In this document: positions 8,279 through 16,224 of the stretch, piece after piece
How the letters are laid out: every line of letters starts with the position of its first letter
Position numbering within the stretch: position 1 is the first letter of the stretch
NCBI RefSeq assembly: GCF_014323705.1
Contig: NZ_JABVEC010000043.1
Location: 1-61,485 of the forward strand
Length of the DNA: 61,485 nucleotides
DNA from: Actinomadura alba
GTDB taxonomy: Bacteria; Actinomycetota; Actinomycetes; Streptosporangiales; Streptosporangiaceae
Direction of reading: 5' to 3'
Notes under the pieces: generated by a model
The model's input: the letters and a program-made list of their open reading frames with translations, nothing else
Databases searched by the model: none
What the model was told of the DNA's origin: nothing
Made by a program: the position numbers and the translations under genes

Positions 8279-8638
8279 ATGGCAGGACTGCTGCGCAGGA
8301 CGATGCTGTCGCTCGGGTTCGCCGAGGAGACCGATCGGGTCGACGCATACGATGACGAACCCGGCGATGAGACCCTCGACGCGCGACCCGCGACCGCCGA
8401 GCCCCGACGTCATCACATCGCGACGCTGCACGCCCGCCAGTTCAACAGCGACGCCCCCGTGATCGGGGACCTGTTCCGGACCGGCGCCACCGTCATCATG
8501 GACCTCACCGAGACCGACGAGCCGACCGTGATGCGATTCCTGGACTTCGGCGCCGGTCTCGCCTTCGGCCACGGCGGGCGGATCGAGCGGATCGCGCCGG
8601 CCGTCTTCCTGCTGTCGCCCGAAGGGGTCGCGGCCTGA
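8279..8638 (+). CDS. SepF-like cell-division protein
   Basis: A 119-aa protein of the SepF (DUF552) family. SepF binds the tail of FtsZ and tethers the Z ring to the membrane. An N-terminal amphipathic start (MAGLLRRTMLSLGF) precedes an acidic spacer. The SepF core runs from about residue 45 to the end: HARQFNSDAPVIGDLFRTGATVIMDLTE, then RFLDFGAGLAFGHGGRIERI and the family end VFLLSPEGV. It is outside the usual ftsZ-divIVA division cluster, so it is probably one of several paralogs. There is no clear ribosome site; TACCCT at about 8266-8271 could be the -10 of a nearly leaderless mRNA. Confidence 0.85.
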   Translation: MAGLLRRTMLSLGFAEETDRVDAYDDEPGDETLDARPATAEPRRHHIATLHARQFNSDAPVIGDLFRTGATVIMDLTETDEPTVMRFLDFGAGLAFGHGGRIERIAPAVFLLSPEGVAA

Positions 8639-8680
8639 CGTCCCGGCCTGGCTGTCCCGGCCTGACGTCCCGGCCTGACG
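8631..8680. repeat. 13-bp tandem repeat spanning the sepF stop codon
   Basis: CGGCCTGACGTCC at 8631-8643 (containing the TGA stop), a diverged 14-bp copy at 8644-8657, a perfect copy at 8658-8670 and a partial one at 8671-8680. Confidence 0.85.
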
Positions 8681-9074
8681 GACGCGACCGGCCGACGGCA
8701 CCGCCGGCGAAGTCCGAAGTCGCGGAAGGCACCGCCGACACCCACGGTCCGATGACATGACCCGCCCTCCCGGCGTGTGATCGGCGCGACAGTGGGGTAC
8801 GCTCCGGTTAGCGCCGGAGCCTCCGTTCCGATGAGGCAGGCGCTTCTCAGCTTCGAGCTGACCGGCCGATCCGAAATCTGGGATCGGCGTCGCCCGGCCG
8901 AGCCGAGCGCCACGGCCTCTTTCTCACCTCGTCATCCTTTCGAGGCGGGAATGGTCCAGGCCGAGTTCGCCCGCTCGTGCCGCCGGATTAGCGATTCCCC
9001 GCGTACTGACCGAGGGCACCACGCCCGTACGCGGACCTCTACCGGAGCGTTTCGCGCTCCGCGAAAGGATTTCT
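8639..9074 (+). promoter_or_regulatory. Long structured leader of rho
   Basis: This 436-bp gap holds no supported gene. A perfect 7-bp hairpin (GCTCCGG at 8801-8807, CCGGAGC at 8814-8820) follows a possible -10 (TACGCT, 8798-8803). Just before rho two hairpins exclude each other: GGAGCG (9044-9049) with CGCTCC (9055-9060), or TTTCGCG (9050-9056) with CGCGAAA (9060-9066). The second covers the AAA of the ribosome site AAAGGA (9064-9069). This could form a translational switch; the function is inferred. Confidence 0.5.
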
Positions 9075-10241
9075 ATGACCATTACCGAAACCTCCCGCCC
9101 GGCCCAGACCCCCGAAACGGTCCCCCGGCCGGACCGCGACGACCTGACCATCCGCTTCTCCGGCCTGCTGTCCGTGCAGGGCAAGCAGGCGACCGTCCGC
9201 ACCAATGGCTATCGCCTCGGCCCGAACGACGTGCAGGTCTCGGCGGCGCAGCTCCGGGCGTACGGGCTGCGCAACGGTGACGTTCTCGAAGGCACCGCCC
9301 GCAAGCCCCGATCGGGCCGGGAGAAGTTCAGCACTCTCGTCCACGTCGACACCGTGAACGGCGCAGAGCCCCGCCAGGACCGCCCGCACTTCGCCACGCT
9401 GACACCGCTGCACCCCACCGAGCGGCTGCGCCTCGACACCGGCGCACTCGCCACCCGCGTCATCGACCTGGTGAGCCCGGTCGGCAAGGGCCAGCGCGGC
9501 CTGATCGTGTCGCCGCCCAAGGTCGGCAAGACGATGGTCCTGCAGGCACTCGCGCACGCGATCGTCGAGAACAACCCCGAGTGCCATCTGATGGTGGTGC
9601 TCGTCGACGAGCGGCCCGAAGAGGTCACCGACATCCAGCGGTCGGTACGGGGCGAGATCGTCCACTCCACGTTCGACCGCCCGGCCAAAGAGCACATCGA
9701 GGTCGCCGAACTGGCCGTCGAGCGCGCCAAGCGGCTGGTCGAGCAGGGCCGTGACGTCGTGATGCTGCTCGACTCCCTCACCCGGCTGGGCCGCGCGTAC
9801 AACCTGTCGGCACCGTCCGGCAGCCGCATCCTCGCGGGCGGCGTCGCCGCGGGAGCGTTGTACCCGCCCAAGAAGTTCTTCGGTGCCGCTCGCAACGTCG
9901 AGGGCGGCGGCTCACTGACCATCCTGGCGACCGCCCTGGTCGAGACCGGCTCCCGGATGGACGACGTGTTCTTCGAGGAGTTCAAGGGCACCGGCAACAT
10001 GGAGCTGAAGCTCGACCGGTCGCTCGCCGACAAACGCCTCTTCCCCGCCGTCGACGTCAACCCCTCGGGTACCCGGCGGGAAGAGCTCCTCATGTCACCG
10101 GAGGAGCTGCGGTTGTCCTGGCGGCTGCGCAGGGTGCTGAACGGCCTCGACTCGCAGCAGGCCCTCGAGCTCCTGCTCGGCCAGCTCAAGGACACCTCAT
10201 CGAATGCCGAGTTCCTCCTTCAGGTACGACGCACCACCTGA
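9075..10241 (+). CDS. rho: Transcription termination factor Rho, compact form
   Basis: A 388-aa hexameric RNA translocase that ends transcription. A cold-shock-like RNA-binding domain lies at about residues 24-90 (FSGLLSVQG, then GPNDVQVS and LRNGDVLEG). The ATPase core has Walker A PPKVGKT, Walker B VVMLLDSLTR, the Q loop GGVAAGAL and the R loop GTGNMELKL. The usual actinobacterial Rho is about 600-700 aa because of a basic, low-complexity N-terminal insertion. Here only about 23 residues precede the RNA-binding domain, closer to Escherichia coli Rho (419 aa). It may therefore be a second, reduced Rho. AAAGGA at 9064-9069 supports the ATG. Confidence 0.92.
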   Translation: MTITETSRPAQTPETVPRPDRDDLTIRFSGLLSVQGKQATVRTNGYRLGPNDVQVSAAQLRAYGLRNGDVLEGTARKPRSGREKFSTLVHVDTVNGAEPRQDRPHFATLTPLHPTERLRLDTGALATRVIDLVSPVGKGQRGLIVSPPKVGKTMVLQALAHAIVENNPECHLMVVLVDERPEEVTDIQRSVRGEIVHSTFDRPAKEHIEVAELAVERAKRLVEQGRDVVMLLDSLTRLGRAYNLSAPSGSRILAGGVAAGALYPPKKFFGAARNVEGGGSLTILATALVETGSRMDDVFFEEFKGTGNMELKLDRSLADKRLFPAVDVNPSGTRREELLMSPEELRLSWRLRRVLNGLDSQQALELLLGQLKDTSSNAEFLLQVRRTT

Positions 10242-10307
10242 CCGCCCCAGATCGATCCGGCTACGACATCGACCCCGATCAGTGATCAAAAGCATCGCGA
10301 GCGGGCC

Positions 10308-10376
10308 GATGGTGGCTGGACTGAGGAGCGCGCGGAGCGAGGAACGAGCGAGCACGCGACGAGGGAAGCCGCCATC
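10308..10376. repeat. Long-range inverted repeat between rho and the kinase gene
   Basis: GATGGTGGCT (10308-10317) can pair with AGCCGCCATC (10367-10376), with one G-U wobble, across a loop rich in GAGCGAG-like words. It lies between convergent genes and could serve as a bidirectional terminator. Confidence 0.4.
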
Positions 10377-10413
10377 TTCAAGGCCCGCGAGCCGCCGAGC
10401 GGAGCGAGGCAAT

Positions 10414-11784
10414 CTAAAACGTCTGGATACTCTGCAGGATCGCGTCGAAGCGACGCTGGCTGGGGGTCCAGTGGTCGTCGAGGCCGACGAAGAAGATGTC
10501 GTGACCGCTCACTCTCGCGTCCAGGCCGCGTAGCCGGCCCTGGTCCCAGGTGAACTCCCATTCGGCGGCGTTGGGGCCCAGTTCGGGAGCGGCCTCGAGG
10601 CGGAGCTTGCGATAGCCGGGGAAGGTGCCGGCCGCCAGACCGCGTTTCTCGGCCTCTTTCAGACCATGCAGCGGGTCGCCGGGGGCACGGCTGATGCGCA
10701 GGTGGTGACTGGCGTGCGGGTCGTACCAATAGACGCCGTCGCTGCGCATGACGCGCAGCCAGTCGGCGGGAACGTCGACGGAGAAACCGGGCCCGCGGTA
10801 GGAGATCGTGCCGCGCCCGCTCGCGTCGATGACCGAGACCGTCTCGCCCGTGCCGACCGAGTTCCACCGGGACGACCACGCGCCGACCATGGCCACGACG
10901 GCCGCCAGGATCATCACACACGCCAAGGCGCCCGCCTGCAGGCGGGCGCGGCACCATGGCGGTCTGCTGTGGCTGACCGCTCTGTCGAGCAGTCTGCCCG
11001 CCCGCTCGGCGCTCATGCGGCAGGCCGGGTTCTTGGTGAGCAGCCCATCGATGACCGGCCGGAGCGGGCCGGCGTGCAGAGGCGGCCGGTAGGCCTCGAT
11101 CAAAAGGGCGATCAGTGATGCCAGCGGGTCTCGCCGACCGTACGGTGAGTGTCCCTCGACGGCGGTGTACATCGTCGCGCCGAGCGACCACAGGTCGGAC
11201 GCCTCGGTGATGGAGTCACCCCGTACCTGTTCGGGCGATACATAGGGCGGAGAACCCTCGACCCCCCGGAAACGGGGACTCGCCCCCTCGCGTTTGCTGA
11301 TGGCCAACCCGAAATCGGTGAGGACGACCCGGCCGTCCTCGGTCAGCAGCACGTTGCTGGGCTTGACGTCGCGGTGCAGGATGCCGGCGGCGTGCGCGGC
11401 GCGCAGTACCGACAGCACGCTGCGGCCGATCTCGGCGACCCGGCCCGGCTCCAACGGCCCGTCCTGGTCGATCATCTGTTGCAACGATCGCGCCCGGAGC
11501 AGTTCCATCACGATCCAAGGTCGGCCGTCCTCCTCGACGACGTCGTACACCGTGATGACGCCGGGATGGCTCAACGCCACCGTCGCCCGGGCCTCGGCCA
11601 TCAACCGGCGGCGCAGCAGCCTGCCGCCGTCGGCCAGTTGTTCGGGGAGGGCCACCTCTTTGACGGCGACGTCCCGTCCTAAAGTCTCGTCATGTGCCCG
11701 CCATACCGTGCCCATTCCACCTCGACCGACGATCGAAAGCAGACGGTAGCGCTTCGCGAGCAGAATCCCCTCTTCTGCACCCAT
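10414..11784 (-). CDS. Transmembrane Ser/Thr protein kinase (PknB-like)
   Basis: A 456-aa Hanks-type kinase. The kinase domain spans about residues 13-270: glycine loop GRGGMG (20-25), ATP lysine K42, catalytic HRDVKPSN with D139, DFG at 157-159 and a YVSPEQV activation segment. One transmembrane helix lies at about 285-303, and an external domain of about 150 residues follows, with no PASTA repeats; its ligand is unknown. It probably senses an outside signal and phosphorylates cytoplasmic targets. The nearest phosphatase candidate in the window is the PP2C gene at 40192. Confidence 0.9.
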   Translation of the reverse strand: MGAEEGILLAKRYRLLSIVGRGGMGTVWRAHDETLGRDVAVKEVALPEQLADGGRLLRRRLMAEARATVALSHPGVITVYDVVEEDGRPWIVMELLRARSLQQMIDQDGPLEPGRVAEIGRSVLSVLRAAHAAGILHRDVKPSNVLLTEDGRVVLTDFGLAISKREGASPRFRGVEGSPPYVSPEQVRGDSITEASDLWSLGATMYTAVEGHSPYGRRDPLASLIALLIEAYRPPLHAGPLRPVIDGLLTKNPACRMSAERAGRLLDRAVSHSRPPWCRARLQAGALACVMILAAVVAMVGAWSSRWNSVGTGETVSVIDASGRGTISYRGPGFSVDVPADWLRVMRSDGVYWYDPHASHHLRISRAPGDPLHGLKEAEKRGLAAGTFPGYRKLRLEAAPELGPNAAEWEFTWDQGRLRGLDARVSGHDIFFVGLDDHWTPSQRRFDAILQSIQTF

Positions 11785-11851
11785 AATAGGTTTTTTGACC
11801 GATTAGGGCCATGACATGCCCAGCGTCACGAAGATTGTCACTTGACCAGAT

Positions 11852-11863
11852 TTTACCGGTAAA
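11852..11863. promoter_or_regulatory. 12-bp palindrome upstream of the kinase gene
   Basis: TTTACCGGTAAA is a perfect palindrome in the AT-richer 97-bp gap between the kinase start and the acyl-CoA synthetase stop. Its position, about 70 bp before the kinase ATG, suits an operator; the factor is unknown. Confidence 0.35.
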
Positions 11864-11881
11864 GCACAGGTTCCTCAGCGG

Positions 11882-13480
11882 TCACGGCGTCGTACCGGTG
11901 AGCACCGAGCGGGCCCATTTATAGTCGGATTTCCCGACGGCGGTGCGCTGGACCTCCGCCACCAGCTGCAACTGCCGGGGCAGCTTGTAGCCCGCGAGCC
12001 GGTCCCTGCAGTGCTCGGTGAGCTCCTCGAGGGTGAGTTCGGCCCCGCGAACCGGGGCGACGACCGCCGCCACCCGCTGACCGAACCGCTCGTCGGGCAG
12101 GCCGACCACCACCACGTCGTACACGCCGGGGTGATCTTTCAGCGCCACCTCGACCTCTTCGGGGTAGACCTTCTCGCCCCCGGTGTTGATGACGAGTGAT
12201 CCCCGGCCGAGCAGGACGATCGTGCCGTCCTCGTTCAGCGTGGCGTAGTCGCCGGGGATCGACCACCGCTTGCCATCGGCGTCGCGGAAGAAGGTCGACG
12301 CGGTCTTGTCCGGGTCGTTGTAGTAGCCGAGCGGGATGTGCCCGCTGCGCGCCAGCCGGCCGATCTCACCGGGAGCGACCCGGGTGAGGTCGTCGCGGAG
12401 CACGGTGACCGACGGGTTCATCATGAACCGCGCCGTTCCCTCGTCACCCGGACCGCCCTCGACCGACGGACCGCAGGCGCCCGTCTCGGAGGCGCCGTAG
12501 CTGTCCAGGAACATGACGTCCGGCAGGTGCCGGCGAAGCGCGTCGCGGGCGCCCGCGGTCAGCGGCGCGCCGCCCGAGGCGATCGCCACCAGCGACGACG
12601 TGTCGTACGAGCCCGAGCCGAGCGCTTCGGCGATCGGCCAGGCCATGACGTCACCCACGATCATGAGCGCGTTGGCCTGCTCCTTGGCGAGCAGGCCGAG
12701 CGCCTTGGCGGGGTCGAAGGCGTGGTCGGTGTAGAGCACCACCTTGGAGCCGCTGAAGAGGCCCATGCAGGCGACCCACTGTCCCGCACCGTGCATGACC
12801 GGCGCGCAGTCGAGGAGCGGCACCGGCGGCTTGGCCGCGTTGTCCGCGATGGCCTCGGGGCTGGTGATGGGGTCGCCGAGCGCGTTCCCACCGCCGAGCG
12901 CGCCGAAGAAGACGTCCTCGCAGCGCCACTCGACGCCCTTCGGGTATCCGGTGGTCCCGCCGGTGTAGACGATGTAGCGGTCGTCGTTCGACCTCGGCGG
13001 GAAGTCGTCGTCGGCACGCGCGGCGGCGAGCGCCCGCTCGTACGGCACCGCGTCCGGGATGTCGTCGGTGCCGCCGTCCTCGATGACCATGACGTGCCGG
13101 AGGTGCAGCAGGCGCGCGCGCACCTCCTCGACCCGGGCCAGCAGCGAGCGCTCGCCCACCACGGCGACCGACCGGGAGTCGGAGAGCACGTGGTGCAGTT
13201 CAGCGGCGACATAGCGGTAGTTGACCGGGATCGGCACCGCTCGGATCTTGAAGGCGCCGAACATCGTCTCCAGCCACTCGGCCCGGTTGTAGGCGAGGAT
13301 CGCAACATGCTCACCGGGCTTCACACCCTGTGCCTCGAGATGGTGGCCCACCCGGTTCGCCCGGGCGTTCAGCTCACCGAAGGTGAGCCGCCGGTCCCCG
13401 GCCACCAGCGCGGGCCGCTCCGGGCCGGCCTGCGTGAGGATCTCGAGCAAGTCGGCCAGGTTGTAGCTGCGCTGCCCCAT
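11882..13480 (-). CDS. AMP-dependent acyl-CoA synthetase (FadD-like)
   Basis: A 532-aa adenylate-forming enzyme that activates a carboxylic acid to its acyl-CoA via an acyl-AMP. Seen: the P-loop-like YTGGTTGYPKGV, the A5 region SYGASETG, the A7 region in which the usual TGD reads SIPGDYATL, and hinge GRGSLVINTGGEKVYPEEVE. The C-terminal catalytic lysine lies in TAVGKSDYKW. Overall it resembles actinobacterial FadD enzymes for fatty or steroid side-chain acids; the substrate is not determinable. The ATG at 13480 is chosen because GAGGAG precedes it; an upstream in-frame extension has no ribosome site. Confidence 0.88.
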   Translation of the reverse strand: MGQRSYNLADLLEILTQAGPERPALVAGDRRLTFGELNARANRVGHHLEAQGVKPGEHVAILAYNRAEWLETMFGAFKIRAVPIPVNYRYVAAELHHVLSDSRSVAVVGERSLLARVEEVRARLLHLRHVMVIEDGGTDDIPDAVPYERALAAARADDDFPPRSNDDRYIVYTGGTTGYPKGVEWRCEDVFFGALGGGNALGDPITSPEAIADNAAKPPVPLLDCAPVMHGAGQWVACMGLFSGSKVVLYTDHAFDPAKALGLLAKEQANALMIVGDVMAWPIAEALGSGSYDTSSLVAIASGGAPLTAGARDALRRHLPDVMFLDSYGASETGACGPSVEGGPGDEGTARFMMNPSVTVLRDDLTRVAPGEIGRLARSGHIPLGYYNDPDKTASTFFRDADGKRWSIPGDYATLNEDGTIVLLGRGSLVINTGGEKVYPEEVEVALKDHPGVYDVVVVGLPDERFGQRVAAVVAPVRGAELTLEELTEHCRDRLAGYKLPRQLQLVAEVQRTAVGKSDYKWARSVLTGTTP

Positions 13481-13702
13481 GGGTCTCCTCACGGATCGGG
13501 CTGAACCAGGGTGCCTCTGATCATCACCACCGGTCGGCGGCGGCTCAACGCCTATTGACATCCTGTCCAGTGACTTCACTCACACCACACCCTGCCCTCT
13601 CTGGTGAGAATGCTGTACCAACTTTGAGCGTGGCGCCTTACGTGGCTTTTATTGGGGTACGGCCATGCTTGGCGGTAACAATTTCGCATCAGGGGGGTAA
13701 TC

Positions 13703-14257
13703 GTGAGTGTAGGTGTGGTCGCGTGGACTCCGCCGAGCTGGGAGGAGATCGTCCGCCAGCACTCGACGCGCGTGTTCCGGCTTGCCTACCGACTGACCGG
13801 CAACAAGCACGATGCCGAGGACCTGACACAGGACGTCTTCGTCAGGGTCTTCAAGTCGCTGTCCTCGTACAGCCCGGGCACCTTCGAGGGCTGGCTGCAC
13901 CGCATCACCACCAACCTGTTCCTCGACGGCGCGCGACGCCGCCAGCGCATCCGGTTCGACGCCCTGTCCGACGAATCGGCCGAGCGGCTGCAGGGCAGGG
14001 AGCCGAGCCCCGCCCAGGCCTATGACGACAGCACCCTCGACGCCGACGTGCAGGCCGCGCTCGACGCCCTGGCGCCCGAGTACCGCGCGGCGGTCGTCCT
14101 GTGCGACATCGAAGGGCTGACGTACGAGGAGGTCGCGGCGACTCTCGGCGTCAAGCTCGGGACCGTCCGCAGCCGCATCCACCGCGGGCGCGCCCAGCTC
14201 CGCGCCGCCCTTGAGCACCGCCGCCCCTCCGTGCCCCTCGAGCCCGTGTCCGGCTGA
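13703..14257 (+). CDS. sigE: ECF RNA polymerase sigma factor, SigE-like
   Basis: A 184-aa extracytoplasmic-function sigma factor. Region 2 (about residues 15-85) has RLAYRLTGNKHDAEDLTQDVF and FEGWLHRITTNLFLDGARRR. Region 4 (about 115-170) has ALDALAPEYRAAVVLCDIEG, LTYEEVAATLGV and GTVRSRIHRGR. It resembles the actinobacterial SigE envelope-stress group. The GTG start is set by AGGGGGG at 13691-13697. In most relatives an anti-sigma gene follows directly; here the next gene is a convergent histidine kinase, so the usual partner is not adjacent. Confidence 0.88.
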   Translation: MSVGVVAWTPPSWEEIVRQHSTRVFRLAYRLTGNKHDAEDLTQDVFVRVFKSLSSYSPGTFEGWLHRITTNLFLDGARRRQRIRFDALSDESAERLQGREPSPAQAYDDSTLDADVQAALDALAPEYRAAVVLCDIEGLTYEEVAATLGVKLGTVRSRIHRGRAQLRAALEHRRPSVPLEPVSG

Positions 14258-14349
14258 CCCGAGATCAAGGTCACCTCGGTCAAGACCCGCAACGCCGGCC
14301 GCGACGCGCGCCTGCCGGATCCATCCAGCCATGTAGTACTGAACACGGC

Positions 14350-15693
14350 CTAGGCACTGAGCGGGAGCCGCAGCACGAATCGGGCACCGCGCGGGCTGTC
14401 CTCGACGGTCAGCATGCCGCCGTGCGTCCTGGCGATGTCACGGGCGATCGCCAGGCCCAGGCCGGTGCCGCCGACCTCGCGACTGCGGGCGCTGTCGAGG
14501 CGGGTGAACCGCCGGAACACCTGTTCACGGTCCTTCGGCGGAATGCCCGGCCCGTCGTCGGTCACCGACAACACGGCTTCATCACGCTCCCGCCGTACCT
14601 CGACGTCGATGTGGCTGTCCGTGTGAACCTCGGCGTTGTCGAGCAGGTTGCCCAGGAGGCGGGAGAGCTGCATGGGCACTCCGGTCACGATCACACCGGA
14701 CGCCAGGTTCGTGCGGATGTCGGTACCCCGGCCACTCACCTGGGCGGCGGCCAGGTCGGCGAGGTCGACCTTCTCCTGGAAAACGCCGCCGCCGGTACCG
14801 AGCCGGGCCAGCAACAGGAGATCGGTGATGATCGCCTCTAGCCGTTCGGTGTCTCTGAGCGCCGCCTCGAGCGTGCCCTCCACATCGACGTCGGCCGGGT
14901 GCATCAGGGCGTCCTCGAGATTGGCCCGCAGGCCCGCCACCGGAGTGCGCAGTTCGTGTGAGGCGTCGGCGGTGAACTGCCGCTGGCGGCTCACCGACCG
15001 TTCCAGCCGGTCGAGGGTGGCGTTGGCGGTACGGGCCATGTGCGCGATCTCGTCCTCGCGGCCCGGCTCGGGAACCCGGCGGCTGAGATCGCTGGCGCTG
15101 ATCTCCGCGAGCTGACGCCGGATCGCGTCGATCGGCCCGAGTGTGCGGCCCACGGTGCGCCAGGTGATCCAGGAGGTCAGCCCGGCCAGCGCCAGGACCA
15201 TCGTGACGGTCATCAGCTCCAGTACCCCGGGGGCCAGGATCGTCGGCACCTCCGTGGCCGTGTAGATGTACACCGTTCTCGGCGGGTCCGCGTGCACCAG
15301 GTTCATCCGCGTCACGTGGACGAACAGGCACCCGTGGCCGGTGTCGCACTGCGCGAGGTTGCGGAACAGCTGTCGCCCGTGTGGCCGGGCCGAGCTGATC
15401 GGCAGCCGACCGGCCTCCCCGCTCGCGTAGAGCACGCGGCCGCCGGCGTCCATCACCTGGATCAGGTCGACGCCGTTCGGATCCGCCGGCACCGGATCAC
15501 GCGGAGGCGTCCGCAACTGCAGGACGGCGGCCTCGCGGCGGGCCGCGTACTCGATGTCCCGGTAGTGACGCTGCTCGGTGGCGTTGCGGATCAACAGGTC
15601 CATCCCCGCCGCCGGCAGGCCGAAGGCGAACAACGAGACCATGGTGGCGATCAGCGTGTCCCGGACGCGAATCGACCGGGGTCGCAGTCGCAT
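14350..15693 (-). CDS. Orphan two-component sensor histidine kinase
   Basis: A 447-aa membrane kinase. TM1 is at about 13-33, and an external domain of about 115 residues carries two cysteines (C116, C122). TM2 is at about 157-178, followed by HAMP to about 232. The phospho-acceptor is H246 in DASHELRTP. The ATPase has N box LLGNLLDNAEVHT, G1 DDGPGIP and G2 GGTGLGLAIA. No response regulator is adjacent on either side, so the partner is unknown. It is convergent with the sigE-like gene. Confidence 0.9.
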   Translation of the reverse strand: MRLRPRSIRVRDTLIATMVSLFAFGLPAAGMDLLIRNATEQRHYRDIEYAARREAAVLQLRTPPRDPVPADPNGVDLIQVMDAGGRVLYASGEAGRLPISSARPHGRQLFRNLAQCDTGHGCLFVHVTRMNLVHADPPRTVYIYTATEVPTILAPGVLELMTVTMVLALAGLTSWITWRTVGRTLGPIDAIRRQLAEISASDLSRRVPEPGREDEIAHMARTANATLDRLERSVSRQRQFTADASHELRTPVAGLRANLEDALMHPADVDVEGTLEAALRDTERLEAIITDLLLLARLGTGGGVFQEKVDLADLAAAQVSGRGTDIRTNLASGVIVTGVPMQLSRLLGNLLDNAEVHTDSHIDVEVRRERDEAVLSVTDDGPGIPPKDREQVFRRFTRLDSARSREVGGTGLGLAIARDIARTHGGMLTVEDSPRGARFVLRLPLSA

Positions 15694-15810
15694 GTGATCC
15701 CCCCGAACCGCGTGTGCGACGCCTGTGTCCGACTACTACTCCCGCCAAGATCGCACTCCACCGGGCCCGGGGATGTGATCGACGCGAGCGACCTGCGTAA
15801 CTATTGATCC

Positions 15811-16152
15811 ATGGACTTGGAATGTCAGGAACCCGACCCGCGGTTCACGCTGGCCAACGAGCGGACCTTCCTCTCGTGGATCCGCACCTGTCTGGCGTTG
15901 ATCGCCGGTGGCGTGGCACTCGCGGAACTCGGCGGCCGCATCGGGCCGGCAGGGGTACGGATCACACTGTCCGTCCTGCCGATCCTGACCGGGGCCGTGC
16001 TCAGCGTTCTGGCGTTTCTGCACTGGCGGTCGTGCCAGCGGGCACTCCGTACGGGTGAGCCGCTCCCCCCACCGAGGTTCGCGATCGGTCTCACGGCGCT
16101 GGTCTTCGCCGCCGGCGTCGTGCTGACCGTGTCCCTTCTCGTACGAGGCTAA
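15811..16152 (+). CDS. DUF202 membrane protein
   Basis: A 113-aa protein with the DUF202 (YidH-like) signature LANERTFLSWIRTCLALI followed by three hydrophobic helices (about residues 24-45, 50-72 and 88-110). Function is unknown in the family. The downstream ligase gene starts about 70 bp later and could be co-transcribed. Confidence 0.8.
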   Translation: MDLECQEPDPRFTLANERTFLSWIRTCLALIAGGVALAELGGRIGPAGVRITLSVLPILTGAVLSVLAFLHWRSCQRALRTGEPLPPPRFAIGLTALVFAAGVVLTVSLLVRG

Positions 16153-16224
16153 CCCAAAGAAGAGGGTTTGACCGACTCACCCCGTGGCAGATCACCTGGT
16201 GGGCTCTTCAGGTGGAGGGAACGA

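Noticed and set aside
8777..9280. Open frame through the rho leader and into rho in another frame
   Set aside because: No ribosome site or domain; the second half is a frame-shifted reading of rho. A short leader peptide is possible but unsupported.
13600..13702. Possible ECF autoregulatory promoter (AAC ... CGT) upstream of the sigE-like gene
   Set aside because: The spacing is about 18 bp, longer than the usual 16-17, and the -35 lacks the GGAAC form.
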